DNA of 64,000 nt, from NCBI RefSeq assembly GCF_000150705.2, contig NW_015440960.1:878621-942620 (forward strand), written 5' to 3'. This DNA is from Paracoccidioides lutzii Pb01 (taxonomy: Eukaryota; Ascomycota; Eurotiomycetes; Onygenales; Ajellomycetaceae). Every line of letters starts with the position of its first letter. The first letter of the stretch is position 1. The notes beneath the pieces were generated by a model. It had not been told where the DNA came from and did not search any database. It saw only the letters and a program-made list of their open reading frames with translations. Shown here in pieces: positions 21,001-32,623 of the stretch. Made by a program: the position numbers and the translations under genes.

Positions 21001-22683
21001 TGATGCCTAACCGGGTTCTCATCGAGGGAAATAAGAGACGATAGGAGAGGAATAGGGCACAAGGCTCACCGAGACCTTGATGTTTTTAGTACTGCAACGT
21101 CGATAAAGAAGCTCGTAGTGGGAGCCTGGGCCAGCAGTCGCAAGGGAATGGATAAGAGCATTGCATCGACCAACCGTTCGGCGGTATTGTGGATGGTGGA
21201 GATTTACATTCCCCGCTTCAAATGCTTGATCGATGCGAAGCATCTGATGAGACGCCTAAAGCGTGATCCTAGGACCAAAAATTCTAAAAATTATCAGCCT
21301 TGGGAATGCTTGATTTTTGTGGGGTGAGGAGCCCATTAAACACATCGCGTTTTCCAGGATTTAGAAGGGATTGGAAATTTACAACTTCCTACCTGGCTGA
21401 TTACCGCTCATCTAAAATAACTGTTCTGATCAGGCATGATATATATACAACTATGCATATCTCTGTGAATCTGCTGATATTTTCTTGTCAAAGGTTGTGT
21501 ACAGAGTATACATATCGTATCATTCGGAGAAGTTATTTTAGCTTTTAGCCACGATGTAATTAGCCAGGAAGCGGCGCCGTCGTCAACCCCCCGACTTAGA
21601 TTGTTATTTGCCTCTTCCCAGGATATTTATATCGATTTTCGGACTTGGCCAAAGAACTTACCGAAACCTGGAGGTCCGCTGAAAATGTCAGCAGGCCACC
21701 GTCACAGCCCTGTCCTTGTTTTATTCCTTGAAGAGCGACGCTCTCTTCCAGATTCTGACGTCCCTAATCCCACGAATGATCTCTTTCTTTTGGAAACTCC
21801 GACGGTCCTCGGCCTTTATTTACACGGAGAAAGCAACATTAGATGTCATAGCTTAATCTTTGCCAGCAAGTAGTTTCTTAGTCTTCTAAAGGAAATGACA
21901 TCGGGAAGTGAAGGACAATAAGCCAAGACAGAAGTTTTGGGAAGGGACTTTAGCTGCAATGAAACTTGCACGCGCAGCCGCAGCTTCGTCATATGTGGAA
22001 AAAGTTTTATGTTATGGTGCAACAAGCAAATATCGAAAGCCTAATCAGGATTAGCCGCACATGTGGGGACCAAGATGGCGGTTTAACTGACAGCAGCTGA
22101 GAGGATACTTTGGACAAACATGCTGGGGAGGGGAAACGGGAGTTTGCAGGGAATTCAGCCACTGAATGATTTGAAAGGGAAGTTGGTTCGGATTACCGAT
22201 GCAGCAAGGGATCATCAATTCTAGGAACTAAACTGCAAAAGGTCTAGGATATGTTGATCCAAATAGAATGCACCCCAAATCTCGGCAACACAGCTCTGCA
22301 TCCATGGATACAGGTAGATTGCAAAATCTAGTTTGACAGCAACCTAGAACGCGAAAAGCTGGAGAATGGTGGGAGGAATACGGAGTATGCAAAGATACAA
22401 TCGTGCGGGATCCCTGCTCGTGATGTGTTGTGCCACACAGTTGCCCTTCCCCACACCTTGCTGTCTCTGTCGTCTCTTGTTTGTATAAAGCAGCTGTATT
22501 ATCCATCACCGCTTCATTGTGATGTACATACTTGGCCATTTCCACGTTTCTTCTGTTACCTTCGGGGTTGTCCTTTAACTTTTATTTTATTTTATTTTTT
22601 TTTGTTTCAAAATAAAGCTCGGGAACGAACGGCATAGCACTGGCGGGTGGAAATATATCCCTTCAACGGGATAACAAAACATC
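18013..22683. other. 4.7 kb spacer without a recognisable gene
   Basis: Many short ORFs exist on both strands (for example 20506-20799 minus and 21601-21873 plus), but none shows a domain, repeat or splice pattern I can support. A (TA)13 repeat lies at 19764-19789. The last 300 bp are the promoter region of the sugar transporter: TACGGAGTA at 22379-22387, then a T-rich stretch at 22580-22610, then the ATG at 22684. Base composition is ordinary, so this is not one of the decayed blocks. Confidence 0.4.
19764..19789. repeat. (TA)n microsatellite
   Basis: About 13 uninterrupted TA units. The long Ile-Tyr runs in overlapping open frames here are translations of this repeat, not protein. Confidence 0.95.
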
Positions 22684-24526
22684 ATGCCGTCATTAGCTGG
22701 CAATATCTATCTCATCGCTGCCGTGTCGGTAATTGGGGGTGGTTTGTTTGGTTTTGATATCTCGTCGATGTCTGCTATTATCGGCACAAGAAACTATCTT
22801 TGTTACTTCGATCAGGCTGAGCCGGGTCAGAAATGCAAGGGTCCAAAACCAGATGTTCAGGGCGGTATCACGGCCTCCATGGCAGGTGGCTCTTGGCTAG
22901 GTGCTCTTACATCCGGCTTTTTGTCTGATATTTTTGGGCGCAAGAAGTCCATCATGGTTGGTGCAATTATTTGGTATGCCATACTTTCTTCCTCCGCAGC
23001 TGAATGCGTTGGGCCATCAACTTTTGATGAGAAAAGTTTTTATATGTTGGATATCAATAACAGGGGAAGCTGACTGGGTTGCTTGTATAACCAGGGTGGT
23101 TGGCTCTATTATCACCTGTGCATCGCAGAATATTGGAATGTTGATTGTTGGTCGAATCATCAACGGTTTCAGCGTTGGCATTAGTTCCGCCCAGGTCCCT
23201 GTTTACATTGCAGAGTTAGCGCCTCCATCCAAACGTGGTCGTCTGATTGGCGCGCAACAATGGGCAATCACATGGGGTATTATGATTATGTTCTAGTAAG
23301 CACCATTCCACGAATAATCTTCTGATTCAGACACTAACACGACAACACCCAGTATTTCCTATGGAAGCAGCAAGCTTGATGGACCTGCGGGTTTCCGACT
23401 CGCGTGGGGTTTGCAAATGATCCCCGCTATATTGCTCTTTCTCGGTCTAATACCCCTGCCCGAGTCACCACGATGGCTTGCTCGCAAGGACCGCTGGGAA
23501 GATTGCCTTAGTGTGTTGACATTGGTGCATGGAAGAGGTGATCCGAACTCCCCATTCGTCCACCGCGAATATGAAGAGATCAAGGAGATGTGCGAATTCG
23601 AACGACGAAATGCTGATGTGTCCTATCTTGAACTGCTTAAACCCAGCATGATCAACCGCACTCATGTTGGTGTATTCACCCAGATCTGGAGTCAGCTCAC
23701 TGGCATGAATGTCATGATGTATTATATCACGTAAGTCGCCACCCTTCCAGGGTTGTCAAGTGATGGGCTAGTAGTTGTCCTTTTTGAAAGGGGTTCTCAT
23801 AATGTTTCTTTCCTCAGATACGTCTTCGGGATGGCTGGTCTCACAGGAGATACTCTGATGGTCTCAAGTAGTATTCAATACGTTATCAATGTTGTCATGA
23901 CCATTCCGGCGCTTCTGTGGGTGGACCGTTGGGGCCGCCGCCCGACCCTCCTAGTTGGAGCTTTCTTTATGATGCTTTGGCTCTTTACCAATGCTGGGCT
24001 TCTTGCATCTTACGGGCATCCTGCCCCGGCAGATCGATTGGTCGAAGCTCAATCCTGGTTGATTTCCGGTCCCCCTAGCAAGGCAGTTATCGCATGCTCC
24101 TATCTGTTCGTTGCTTCGTTTGCTCCAACTTGGGGTCCCGTTTCCTGGATATACCCACCAGAGCTGTTCCCTCTGCGGGTACGTGGGAAAGCTGTTGCCC
24201 TCTGCACATCCGCCAACTGGGCTTTCAACTTTGCCCTTGGCTACTTCGTTCCGCCCGCCTTTGTCAACATCCAATGGAAGACGTATATTCTCTTTGGCGT
24301 CTTTTGCGTGGCCATGTTTATTCATGTCTTTTTCATGTTCCCTGAGACATCTGGCAAGACTCTCGAGGAAGTTGAGGGGATCTTCACCGATCCAAATGGC
24401 ATCAAATACCTAGGAACCCCTGCTTGGAAAACACGCGTTGATTACCACCGTGCAGCGCTGCTGGAGGAGACAGGTGTAAGGGACGAGGAGAAGCTAGAAC
24501 CACTGCATGCGGATGACAAGAACTAA
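22684..24526 (+). CDS. MFS sugar (hexose) transporter, four exons
   Basis: Exons 22684-22973, 23095-23295, 23353-23730 and 23818-24526 join in frame to 525 residues. The introns (121, 57 and 87 bp) are all GT-AG and end in accag, cccag and ctcag. The product is a 12-helix sugar porter of the major facilitator superfamily: GFD near residue 23 in helix 1, DIFGRKK at 82-88 in the loop between helices 2 and 3, VPVYIAELAPPSKRGRL in helix 5, PESPRW at 200-205, DRWGRRPTLL in the second half, and PETSGKTLEEVEGIF from 465 at the start of the cytoplasmic tail. It should sit in the plasma membrane and import sugar with protons or by facilitated diffusion. It looks like the high-affinity glucose transporter group, but the substrate cannot be read from sequence. 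No frameshift or missing motif. Confidence 0.9.
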
Positions 24527-25801
24527 AGTTCCCAGAGATCCTAAACGTTGTTACTGTGATCGGCTCAACAACGAAATGGACTCTATTTCTGTTAACTGTT
24601 CCAATTTTTCTCTGCGAAATACTCACCCCCAGTCAGATAGATGATGGACGTGTAAACCTCTTTGTCGGGATTGCCAACAAATGGTTCTGTTGAAATACAC
24701 GCAAGTGCCATCACCGCCTTTTCCCCTATAATCATCAGACGTTTAGGAATTTCTGCAAGGGAATAATAGGTCTTGAAAACAGAATAGCACAGCGCAATCC
24801 GGTGCATTTCTACCAACCATAGTTTCTCATATGCTTCTTTCGATTTTGCCTTGAAAGTACCCAATACTTACCCTGTACTCAATCGTATATATAACGAGCT
24901 CATGTCGCAGCAGCTAATATATGGCCCTTTATCTGATTATCGTCTTGGCAACCAAGTGTTTTGTGTTCATGTCCATAAAGTTAAAAGAGTGTATGTACAT
25001 GTACATGTTCTATACACTAATATCGTGGATATGTGGGTGGATGACTTAAGCTGAACATCTGCAGCTGAAATGTTTAGCCGACCGGTTTACATCACAAATA
25101 ATTTTCGGTCTCGTTTTGCTAACATTTGGCGGTGTTTGCAAACGCTGAGAGGTCTGTCCCCCGGAGTAGATTAACCGTACCCATGGGAACCTGGGTAAGC
25201 CATGAATATGCCGATGAACAAAAGGAGCATGGATGATTGAACATGACTCACAAACTTCCTCAAAGTGGTTTTGCCAGAATGGGCTTCGTAGTAACGCGAT
25301 AAGCTGTCCAAATTCCCGCTTTAGACGCGTTAAGCCGAGTTCTGGCTTTCTCTGGGGCTCGTACTGAGGCTGACTGGTATCTCCTCTATATGGGCTCTGC
25401 TGAAGGCACTTGGCGAGCATTTCCAGTAACAACAATATTCGCTATTTCTCAAGTGCATTGAATGGCCATTTGAGTTACGCTCACCACTCTCCACATTGCA
25501 TTGTCCAATGGATTTGTGGCTGCTCGATGGTTCTCTGAGAAATTGGCAGTGAGTTGCTTTCTCCAGTAATAAACGGATTTACAGATGAGGGAAGGGAAAA
25601 TGCATTAGAATAAACTATAATCCATAATTTGTTAATGAATACTGGTTGTCTTATTTCATCTCCCGTGCATGGCAATGTGTACATGCATTTGGCTTCTAGG
25701 GATAGCACTTCACTAAGTAACTCCGTCAAACCAGGCCACCTGCAGTTGACAGTTAAGGGACACAAGAGACATCCCACGATTCTTTCAGGCATGCAATCCC
25801 T

Positions 25802-25842
<41 letters not shown>

Positions 25843-26170
25843 GAAGGAAACAAAGCGATTCAGCTTTGAATGCTATGTCATTTCAGATTTTAAGATCTGT
25901 GTATTTTTATGTTATTATTTGCTTTATAGGGCTAATGGGAAATCTCGCAAATTTCGGTGCTCAAGTTCCACCCATCGCTGATAGATGGGAAGCTTGGTAA
26001 CATCCGTTAAGTAGAGACTGCTATTCGCCAACTCAGCTGATCTGATATTGCGTAGCCAGAACGTTTGTCGGGATGGAGTGGGCCTGGTTAGGTAGATAAA
26101 TCGGAGCATAACCTGGGAAACGGTGGGTGTTCTTTGAGAACAAGCCTTCCTTCCTCTCTCTGGCATTCCA
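24527..26170. other. Spacer with unassigned ORFs and a poly-T tract
   Basis: Minus-strand open frames at 24592-24864 (90 codons) and 25046-25435 (129 codons) lack any domain I recognise. The Phe run in the plus frame at 25800 comes from the 35-T tract. No gene is supported. Confidence 0.35.
25807..25841. repeat. Homopolymer of 35 T
   Basis: An uninterrupted run of 35 T on the plus strand. It could be the poly-A tail scar of a retrotransposed sequence on the minus strand, or simple slippage. No source gene is evident beside it. Confidence 0.9.
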
Positions 26171-26221
26171 TCCATTAACGGACATCAGGACGTTGGCAGA
26201 CAAATCTACCAAATATCAAAG

Positions 26222-26813
26222 ATGCCATGGATTCCAAAATGTTCCCTTTCGGGACACTTGACGTTGAAACGGGGGTTATGGGCGCATGTGGCTTGCCAAC
26301 TGGTTGGCTACGTGCTTATAATCACGGGTTTCACTATAGGTATCCGGTTGGGAAGAATGCTAGATATGGTATGCAGACAAGAATATCTTTCCCATTTAAA
26401 TGTAAGCTTTCAGTTCCTCATTGGATACTAGGCTAAAATGAGGTCCATCTAGCTTTATAACAACACACACCTAATTCTCGGGACGGTTGTTATTGTTGCT
26501 TGTCCAACCCTTTATAGGGTTGCTTTACGACCACCATTTCATTGCAACGAAGGAATCAGGTGTGCGGATCTATATTCATGTTTGGTATGGTCGGTTTCTC
26601 ACTATTCTTGGAATCGTAAATGAGGGTCTTGGCCTACAGCTGGCTGGAAACCCTGAAGCGGGAACCATAGTGTACGGGGTAGTTGCAGGGCTTGTAGGGG
26701 TGGCCTATTTCACAAAAGTGGTTCTATTCAAGAACGCAAAGCGGAGCCTGAAAAATGATATAGTAGTTGAAGTTAGGTCGAGGAAATATCCCATTCGCAA
26801 CAGGCGTGAATAG
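26222..26813 (+). pseudogene. Relic of a DOMON/cytochrome b561 membrane protein
   Basis: Three frames together give the last four helices of a fungal b561-type protein. MFPFGTL occurs in one frame, then WAHVACQLVGYVLIITGFTI then GIRLG in the next. THLILGTVVIVA near 26470 runs into LLLLVQPFIGLLYDHHF, then IYIHVWYGRFLTILGIVNEG then LGLQLAG and a last helix (VVAGLVGVAYF). The His of AHVACQ, THLILG and IHVWYGR match the heme-ligand positions of the family. At least two frame changes are needed. The first helix and the N-terminal DOMON domain that normally precede it are missing, although an intron may sit at 26402-26460. In life such proteins move electrons across a membrane to an extracellular heme domain. 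Broken here. Confidence 0.62.
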
Positions 26814-27274
26814 ATACTCAAATGTGAATTCGCTGGGCATTTAGTAATTATTGAGAGAAGATGTTCAGATCAGTCTGCATGATATGATGATGGAAAGGTT
26901 TGATATTTTGCATCATAGAAACTAAGCGTGTCCACAAACATTATTGGGTGTGGAGACTTCCTCAATATGACAAACTGCATACCAAAGTTTGCTTAGTCCT
27001 TGTTGCTACTTGTATTTACCTAGTTGAAATGAGTGAGGTTGAAACAGTCATGCTTGAGATGGGAGATCTTTCAAGCAAGGTTTGAGTTAAGGTGCTGACT
27101 CAGCATAAAGCCATTCTATTCTTGGATTAGCGTTATTTGCAAATCATAACCTGCATCAAGGGAAAACCTTAATCATCAACCATGCTTGATGCGGAAGTCA
27201 AATCTAGATCTATAAAAGCTTTTTCGAAAAAATACATTCAACATGACGATATATCCAAAATTCCTAATCTCTTC
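26814..27274. other. Short spacer, nothing recognised
   Basis: This lies between the b561 relic and the 3' end of the SET-domain gene. An open frame at 26900-27085 has no similarity I know. Confidence 0.4.
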
Positions 27275-28372
27275 TTATGCCTTCCAACTCTTCTGTTTCC
27301 AAAGCCAATCCTCAAAATCCACCCCTCCTAAATCCTTCGGGATCGCCGTGTGAGGCTGTTCCCACATCTTCGTCGCCTCAAACAACATGTGGCAGGACGG
27401 GTTCTCGGCCAAGGCTTTTAACCTCATCGTCTCCGGACTATCTTCGCCCTCCAAAAGTAACCTCCCTTCATACGCTCTTTGCGCAAAGACCTTTGCCCTT
27501 GCCTGGTCGCTGTGTGCTATTGTAATCTGCAGTGCATCATTGTAGACTCGCGCAATCCTCGAACCGGCTATACCTTCGTCTACGAGCATCCGGAAAAGGG
27601 TATATGCGTCTTGAAGGCAATCATCCGGCTTCGACATCAATCGTCTTCCATCTCCTAGCACAAGATCCAACCGAGCAATCTCCTCCAGACGACCATCTCT
27701 CTTCTTAGTCGCTTCCGCAGGAATCGCGCAGACTTCACATCTGCATCTGAAGCCAAAAGCATTCTCAAAACATTCCTGGCGAGTTTCATATAATTCCGTA
27801 CCGTCGATGTATGCAATTGTAATTTCTTCTCCTTTGTCGATATCTTTAAATGCCTGGATCGTAAGTTTTCCCAGGTTACGATTCCATGTATTTTGTGAAT
27901 TCGGTTGGCACGAGTGGTTGATACGTGCAGCCTGGGGAAATATAGCTCCCTCTGCCCCTCTTGCGCCAAATGGCATAGCATTTGTTTTGATGGTGCCAAT
28001 CACAGGACTGCATCTGCCTTTATGGGCATTGTGGAGCGAAAAGAATGATTGCTGCTTCTCTTTACTCAGAGCCTTCAGTGCTTTGAGAATTGTTCTTTCC
28101 ACATATTCCAAATTCTCCGTCGTGCTGGGGACCGTAAAAAGGGGCTCCTCGAGGATTATTCGTGTGCCTTTCGGGATTTTCGCGGTAGCAAAGCAGCCAA
28201 ATCCCCTCCCAGGAACAGCTTTGATGTCGTATAGTTCATTATTGCTAACTGGGAGAGTGGTGCCCGTTGCTTGAACTGCCCCATTGCCATTGTGACTAAC
28301 ATTGTATTTTCTTGCTTCCCCGGTCACTCTCTGCTGTCGTTCCTCGAAGGAAAAGTTTTCGTATAAACCCAT
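27275..28372 (-). CDS. SET-domain protein (putative lysine methyltransferase)
   Basis: A single exon of 365 residues from the ATG at 28372 (MGLYENFSFEERQQRV). The frame continues 22 codons further only from a GTG, so I prefer the ATG. A SET domain spans about residues 47-195: RGFGCFATAKIPKG at 56-69, the cofactor and pseudoknot motif RINHSCQPN at 150-158, and GEEITIAYID at 181-190 with catalytic-type Tyr188. A post-SET cysteine cluster CRCEVC (Cys210, Cys212, Cys215) follows. A long interval between the first and second SET parts, without a zinc MYND finger, places it with the fungal SET proteins resembling Set5/SMYD. The C-terminal 150 residues look helical, as in tetratricopeptide-like tails. 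Substrate, histone or other, is not predictable. All key residues are present, so it should be active. Confidence 0.85.
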   Translation of the reverse strand: MGLYENFSFEERQQRVTGEARKYNVSHNGNGAVQATGTTLPVSNNELYDIKAVPGRGFGCFATAKIPKGTRIILEEPLFTVPSTTENLEYVERTILKALKALSKEKQQSFFSLHNAHKGRCSPVIGTIKTNAMPFGARGAEGAIFPQAARINHSCQPNSQNTWNRNLGKLTIQAFKDIDKGEEITIAYIDGTELYETRQECFENAFGFRCRCEVCAIPAEATKKRDGRLEEIARLDLVLGDGRRLMSKPDDCLQDAYTLFRMLVDEGIAGSRIARVYNDALQITIAHSDQARAKVFAQRAYEGRLLLEGEDSPETMRLKALAENPSCHMLFEATKMWEQPHTAIPKDLGGVDFEDWLWKQKSWKA

Positions 28373-29640
28373 TTTCAATTTTCTTCTAGTTCGTCTCCAA
28401 AGTGGCCCTCTAGTTGTTTTCTCTCCAGTCGCTCTCACAGAAAATGCAAGGGAGGCTATGAGGACTAAGAATAAAACAAATGTGCTGGATGCGCTGTAAT
28501 GGGCAATCTGGATCCAAACTTTCCTGGATAATTGATATTCAATTTGAGGTTTGATCGGTTAAAAACGTGGTGTTTTTTGACATTGAGTGTAGAACTTTGT
28601 TGGTCAGAATTATTAGGAAATTGAAGGTAAGAAATACTTAGGAGAATACAGAAAAGACAAGATAGAACGAAATTTTTATATTGGAAAAATTATGAGATGG
28701 AAAGGGAAATAACAAGATGTTGACGGATCAACATCTTGCTGTTATATTGCTCTTGGCATTGAAGAGTTTCTCTTTTGTCATCGAATTGAACTGACTCGGG
28801 TGTTTGAGACACTTTAAAGTAAATCAATATCTTCTATTCCCATGTATCAGATATATATAGTGGTACCAACGTATACAGCTAAGGGTTATAAAACTGGACC
28901 GATGGTTGAAAGTTTGTACGCAAATTTCACGCTGGTAAAGGGTTCGGCTGGTAGTTAGCCGAGATAATGTAACTTATACAATATAATAAACGCCTGGATT
29001 TATTGCCATCGTTGGCTTAGGAGAATCTTTGGAGGCATGTCAGCTGTCATTTCAATAACTGGTGAAAGTTTGGTGCTTCGCAAGATGTCGCTGACCTGAC
29101 ATAACAAGTGCTTTGGGATCTTGGCCGGGTAGGCTTACGGCATCACGTGGAACCCGGCAACCTTGGAAAGGGTTCATTAAAGCTGAAAATAACTATAGTT
29201 ATAGATGGATTAGCAAGCATGGGAAGAGATTTCAAGACTATGGATGAATGGGCCTGTACAGTTAATTGGGGTTTTTATTGCATCAGCTCTCGGTGCCATT
29301 GGGTGTTGTAAAAGTCTAGTAAACGTCTTGCAGAAATGCTGTCTATCGGGCGAATGATCGCTTGCATCTATAGAGGGGATCGTCGTTCGACTAAATAGAG
29401 CTGCCTTCGCATGGTCAACCTAAGGCTCTGTCGTTCTCTATCAGTGCAGAACGGACAAGAGGGGTGGTGTAACCCTTAACCAGCTCCGTAGCGGAAAGAC
29501 AGATGACTCCAAAGTCATTGCATGAAAGGCATGTCCACCAACTTTTTCCCTGCGGTGGAGATCTGGAGAGACAACCCTCAGGCACGTCATATTTCATGGC
29601 GAGTCTTGTCAGCGGGATCGGGAGATGATGTATCGTCTTC
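28373..29640. other. Spacer upstream of the SET gene
   Basis: This is the promoter side of the SET gene plus non-coding sequence, with no recognised ORF. A TATA-like atatatatagtgg lies near 28850. A minus frame at 29415-29681 is the 3' continuation of the neighbouring regulator relic at best. Confidence 0.35.
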
Positions 29641-29650
29641 GCTCTCATCG

Positions 29651-30925
29651 TTAACCAGCTGGGGTTACCACACTTTGCCAACCTTCGCCGGGAAATGTCT
29701 CATCTCCGTTTCCAAGTTTCGTGCTATCTCTACCTCCGCTTCCAGTCCTTCTCGTAGCTCGACTCTTCTTTGACTGGTGTGCTCCTAAAACGGTTTGCAA
29801 CTGGCTGAAGACTGTGTGTGCCATTGTATAGAAAAGGAACATTTTCATTGCAGTTGCAGATTTTATGGAAGGCTTGTATGACCCAATAATGAGCTCTGGT
29901 AATATGCTGGTAGACGTGTCGAGATGGATAGGGGTAGTGAGGTGTTTGATGCAGTGTTCCATATGGCCAAAGACGCATTGATACATGTTCATTACACGAT
30001 CGTATCAGGATAAAATTAGGAGAAATGATGCGCGATCAGGAACATGGGAATGTGAGGTGGGGGGTACATGTGGATTCCTGGAGGTAGATGTTTGATCGTT
30101 GTGCTGGTTCAGGGAGGGTGAATAAGACGAGGAAAGGGAATACACTGCATTCACAATATCTATGACGCTTTGGATGAGCCGAAATATTTCGTTAATCTCA
30201 AAAATACGGCCAGCCACAGCAGCATGGATATCGGAAAGCTTAGCAGACACATGCGGCAATTTTGCAGTATGTTAACATAACTTTACATTTAAATCTGCAA
30301 GACTTCGAACGTACTGCACTGATGCGTCTTGTGTCTCCACTCCACTCCTTTGGGGGTTGTCCCGTGGCAAAGAAAACAGGAACCAGAGATAGATTTTGAG
30401 ATGACAGCATGGATTCATTAAAGTTGTTGGAGAAATGCGGCAGCGAAAAGCCATCGACTGCAAGGATTGGAGTTTCTTGAGGCAAATCGGGCACTTAAGG
30501 CCATCCGCCAAAGCAAAATCAAAAGATACAGAGCTTGTATGACCAGGTCCTGATAACACGATATGTGCTTTTGTTTGACAGAGATGTGATGTCGGTCTAT
30601 GAAGTTGAGCACAGTAAGAAACCAAATAACAATTTACCTATCCAGTTTTCCTGAGCTGTGTCTTCGCCGGCTGCGTTCTCAAGGATGTCTTCTTCCGCTG
30701 GACGGCCTTGGTAAACCTTAGCATCACCCATTTCTTTTAAATCATCTGCTGCCCTCTTTGAACGGTGACGCGGCGGATGAAAAACAGTCTGTTGTTGACG
30801 AAGGCTGCACAGACAGAGCTAATCAAGTCGGGTGCACCTTAAACAACTCTTTTGGCCTTGCAGTCTCTCGCATCGAAGCTTCTGCGAATGGCACCGGCCA
30901 CAAGCGGATCAAATCTGGCGCTGAC
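29651..30925 (-). pseudogene. Zn2Cys6 (AflR-type) transcription factor relic
   Basis: Reading the minus strand from 30911, the frame SACGRCHSQKLRCERLQ, GQKSCLRCTRLD, stop, LCLCS fits the binuclear cluster exactly: C-x2-C-x6-C-x8-C-x2-C-x6-C. A basic linker (RHRSKRAADDLKEM) follows, then a probable intron starting gtaaattg near 30640. Downstream, 30272-30560 reads FDFALADGLKCPICLKKLQS and 29990-29780 reads IIGSYKPSIKSATAMKMFLF. These recall the CPxC and GSY…MKxxL segments of the AflR-type regulator C-terminus. TGA stands just before the cluster and TAG inside it; both would be sense codons (CGA, CAG) before a C-to-T change. No intact start is visible. Such factors usually control a neighbouring pathway, but no biosynthetic genes are in the window. 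Confidence 0.62.
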
Positions 30926-30944
30926 CAGCATGGTCCATAGTTGG

Positions 30945-31846
30945 ACCCGACCGAACGCTTCCTGGCTTTTTGTTGTGAGGTTGTGGATGCGTTTGACTTG
31001 TGGTTAATTCATCCTCCGAATTCAACGTTGCGTGAAGGCAAATTTAACTAGGGCTTACATCTACACGTTCAGCCTATCAGGTGTCCAGAAGAAAGATAAA
31101 CAAACACCCTGCGAACCACAAACCAAGAAGGCTTATTGAAACAAGTTGCCAAAGGCACTAATTATGAAAGTCAAGATGAGATGTTTAACCAAAATACGTT
31201 ATGAGAGACAACCTAATGGTGATTAAAGTTGTAGATTAGCTTCGGGGGCACAATGACCTAGAGTTAGGTGCCTTCAGGCCCGAGAGTTCCTAAGACTGAT
31301 GCTACAACACTCCGCTCAGGGCTCTGACGTGTGAGCTCCGTACTTCAATTTCGTATCTAGTGCATTGACGCCGGTGAAAACGTTTTGGGCACGATCACTA
31401 TGGAAGTAGTTAGTTAGTTAGTTGTTATAGTCTCAGAAGATTCCTAGGACCAAGGTTAGACAAAGTTTTATCCCTGATAGATAACGATTTACCGAGATTA
31501 TGTTCCTTCCCCTCAATTTTATGCCAATCTAGCCATCCAGCCGATATCCAACAAGTCAGATACCTATATGCATCCAATGAAAAAGCTTCAAGGACCGTCT
31601 TGCGAATCACCAGGGTTCAGCAGAGTGAGGTCATGCGCTGGCTTCCATGTGCTTATTCCCATGAGGACGTGACAATTGAAATCACAGAAATTGGGATCGA
31701 TGGGTGAGTTAAATACAGCCAACGCGCTGGAGATATCCATGGAACCTCAATAAATCACATCTTCGACTTGGTTGGATGGGAACTGAAGCTAGCTGGCTTA
31801 TCCCCGAGGTTGTTCGAGCTGGAATGAAGAATGACCTCGTGCATAT
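30945..31846. other. Spacer left of the nested retroelement block
   Basis: Ordinary composition and no gene recognised. A TTAG tetramer repeat lies near 31408-31423. This is the unmutated flank into which the outer element inserted. Confidence 0.4.
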
Positions 31847-31947
31847 TGTTGGAGCCTAGGCTTCCTATTATGGACTAGTGCACCGCACAGTAGTATATAG
31901 CATCCCTAAGATAGGCTACCAAATACAACCACTTCAGACGTCCAACA
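31847..31947 (+). repeat. Left LTR of outer element
   Basis: A 101-bp LTR, TGTTGG…CCAACA, with perfect 6-bp inverted ends. The target duplication CATAT lies at its left, and the primer site GGTTATGAGCCTGG follows directly at 31948-31961. Confidence 0.88.
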
Positions 31948-31961
31948 GGTTATGAGCCTGG
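31948..31961 (+). other. Primer-binding site (initiator tRNA-Met half)
   Basis: GGTTATGAGCCTGG matches the complement of the initiator tRNA-Met anticodon arm, GGTTATGAGCCCAG in the form I know from filamentous fungi, at 12 of 14 positions. Zero spacing from the LTR. Confidence 0.6.
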
Positions 31962-32432
31962 ATAGCTTGTTTTTCTTTTTGAAGAGCCTTCTGCACACTA
32001 CTTCCGCACTCTATTTCTTCTTCTTTTATCTGAGGTATAAAATGTCTCATGTGGACTATATTGCTGAATTGCAGCAAGAACCTGACAAAAAATAACTGTT
32101 TTAAAAGCTTTGATTATGAGAAACAAATTGAACCCAGGAGAGGTAAACAGATGTCTTCAAGAACATGAGCTGCAGAATCATTGGATACCTTTGCAAGCAA
32201 CAACATGAATAGAGATGAATATAATATATTTACCTCTGAGTCTAAAGGAGAAACTGATCAAAGAGATGAAATAAATACAAAAAAAAATCAATATGAATAC
32301 GATGTGAATGATGATAAAATACATGAAAAGATAGTGTTAGGGAGCGAATGCGAGCTGCATAAGAAGGAAGCTCTCTGCGTTGCTAACTGCTATATAACGA
32401 ATTACTAAGGTTGGTGAGGTGAGGAAAAAGGG

Positions 32433-32623
32433 TGTCAGAGTCTACTCAGGTTATAAACAGCCCGCGTGATCACGTGACCGGATCACGGCCGATCTGCTAA
32501 ATGTAGCGGCGCCCGCCTGGGTGGCGTTGCCCTAACGACCGCCCCGCCCACACGTGATCGCTTGTATGTAATATAGCAATAACCTAGCTAGCTCCTCCGA
32601 ATAGAAGGTTCAACCATCCCACA
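32433..32623 (+). repeat. CpG-rich LTR of the second Copia-type element
   Basis: 191 bp from TGTCAGAG to CCCACA, with many intact CpGs (gcggcgcccgcc, ccgccccgccc) and CACGTGAC/CACGTGATC boxes. A purine run, gaggaaaaaggg, lies directly before it. The primer-site match GGTTATAGCCCAG (one base short of GGTTATGAGCCCAG) lies at 32624-32636. No second copy is present. Confidence 0.6.

Noticed and set aside
24592..25435. Two minus-strand ORFs between the transporter and the b561 relic
   Set aside because: No domain, no splice link, and ordinary chance length; left unassigned.
25629..26000. 123-codon ORF with a long Phe run
   Set aside because: It exists only because of the 35-T tract; no domain or splice context.
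28373..28438. Twenty-two-codon N-terminal extension of the SET protein
   Set aside because: It starts at GTG. The first ATG is at 28372. An upstream exon is possible but no splice pair was evident.
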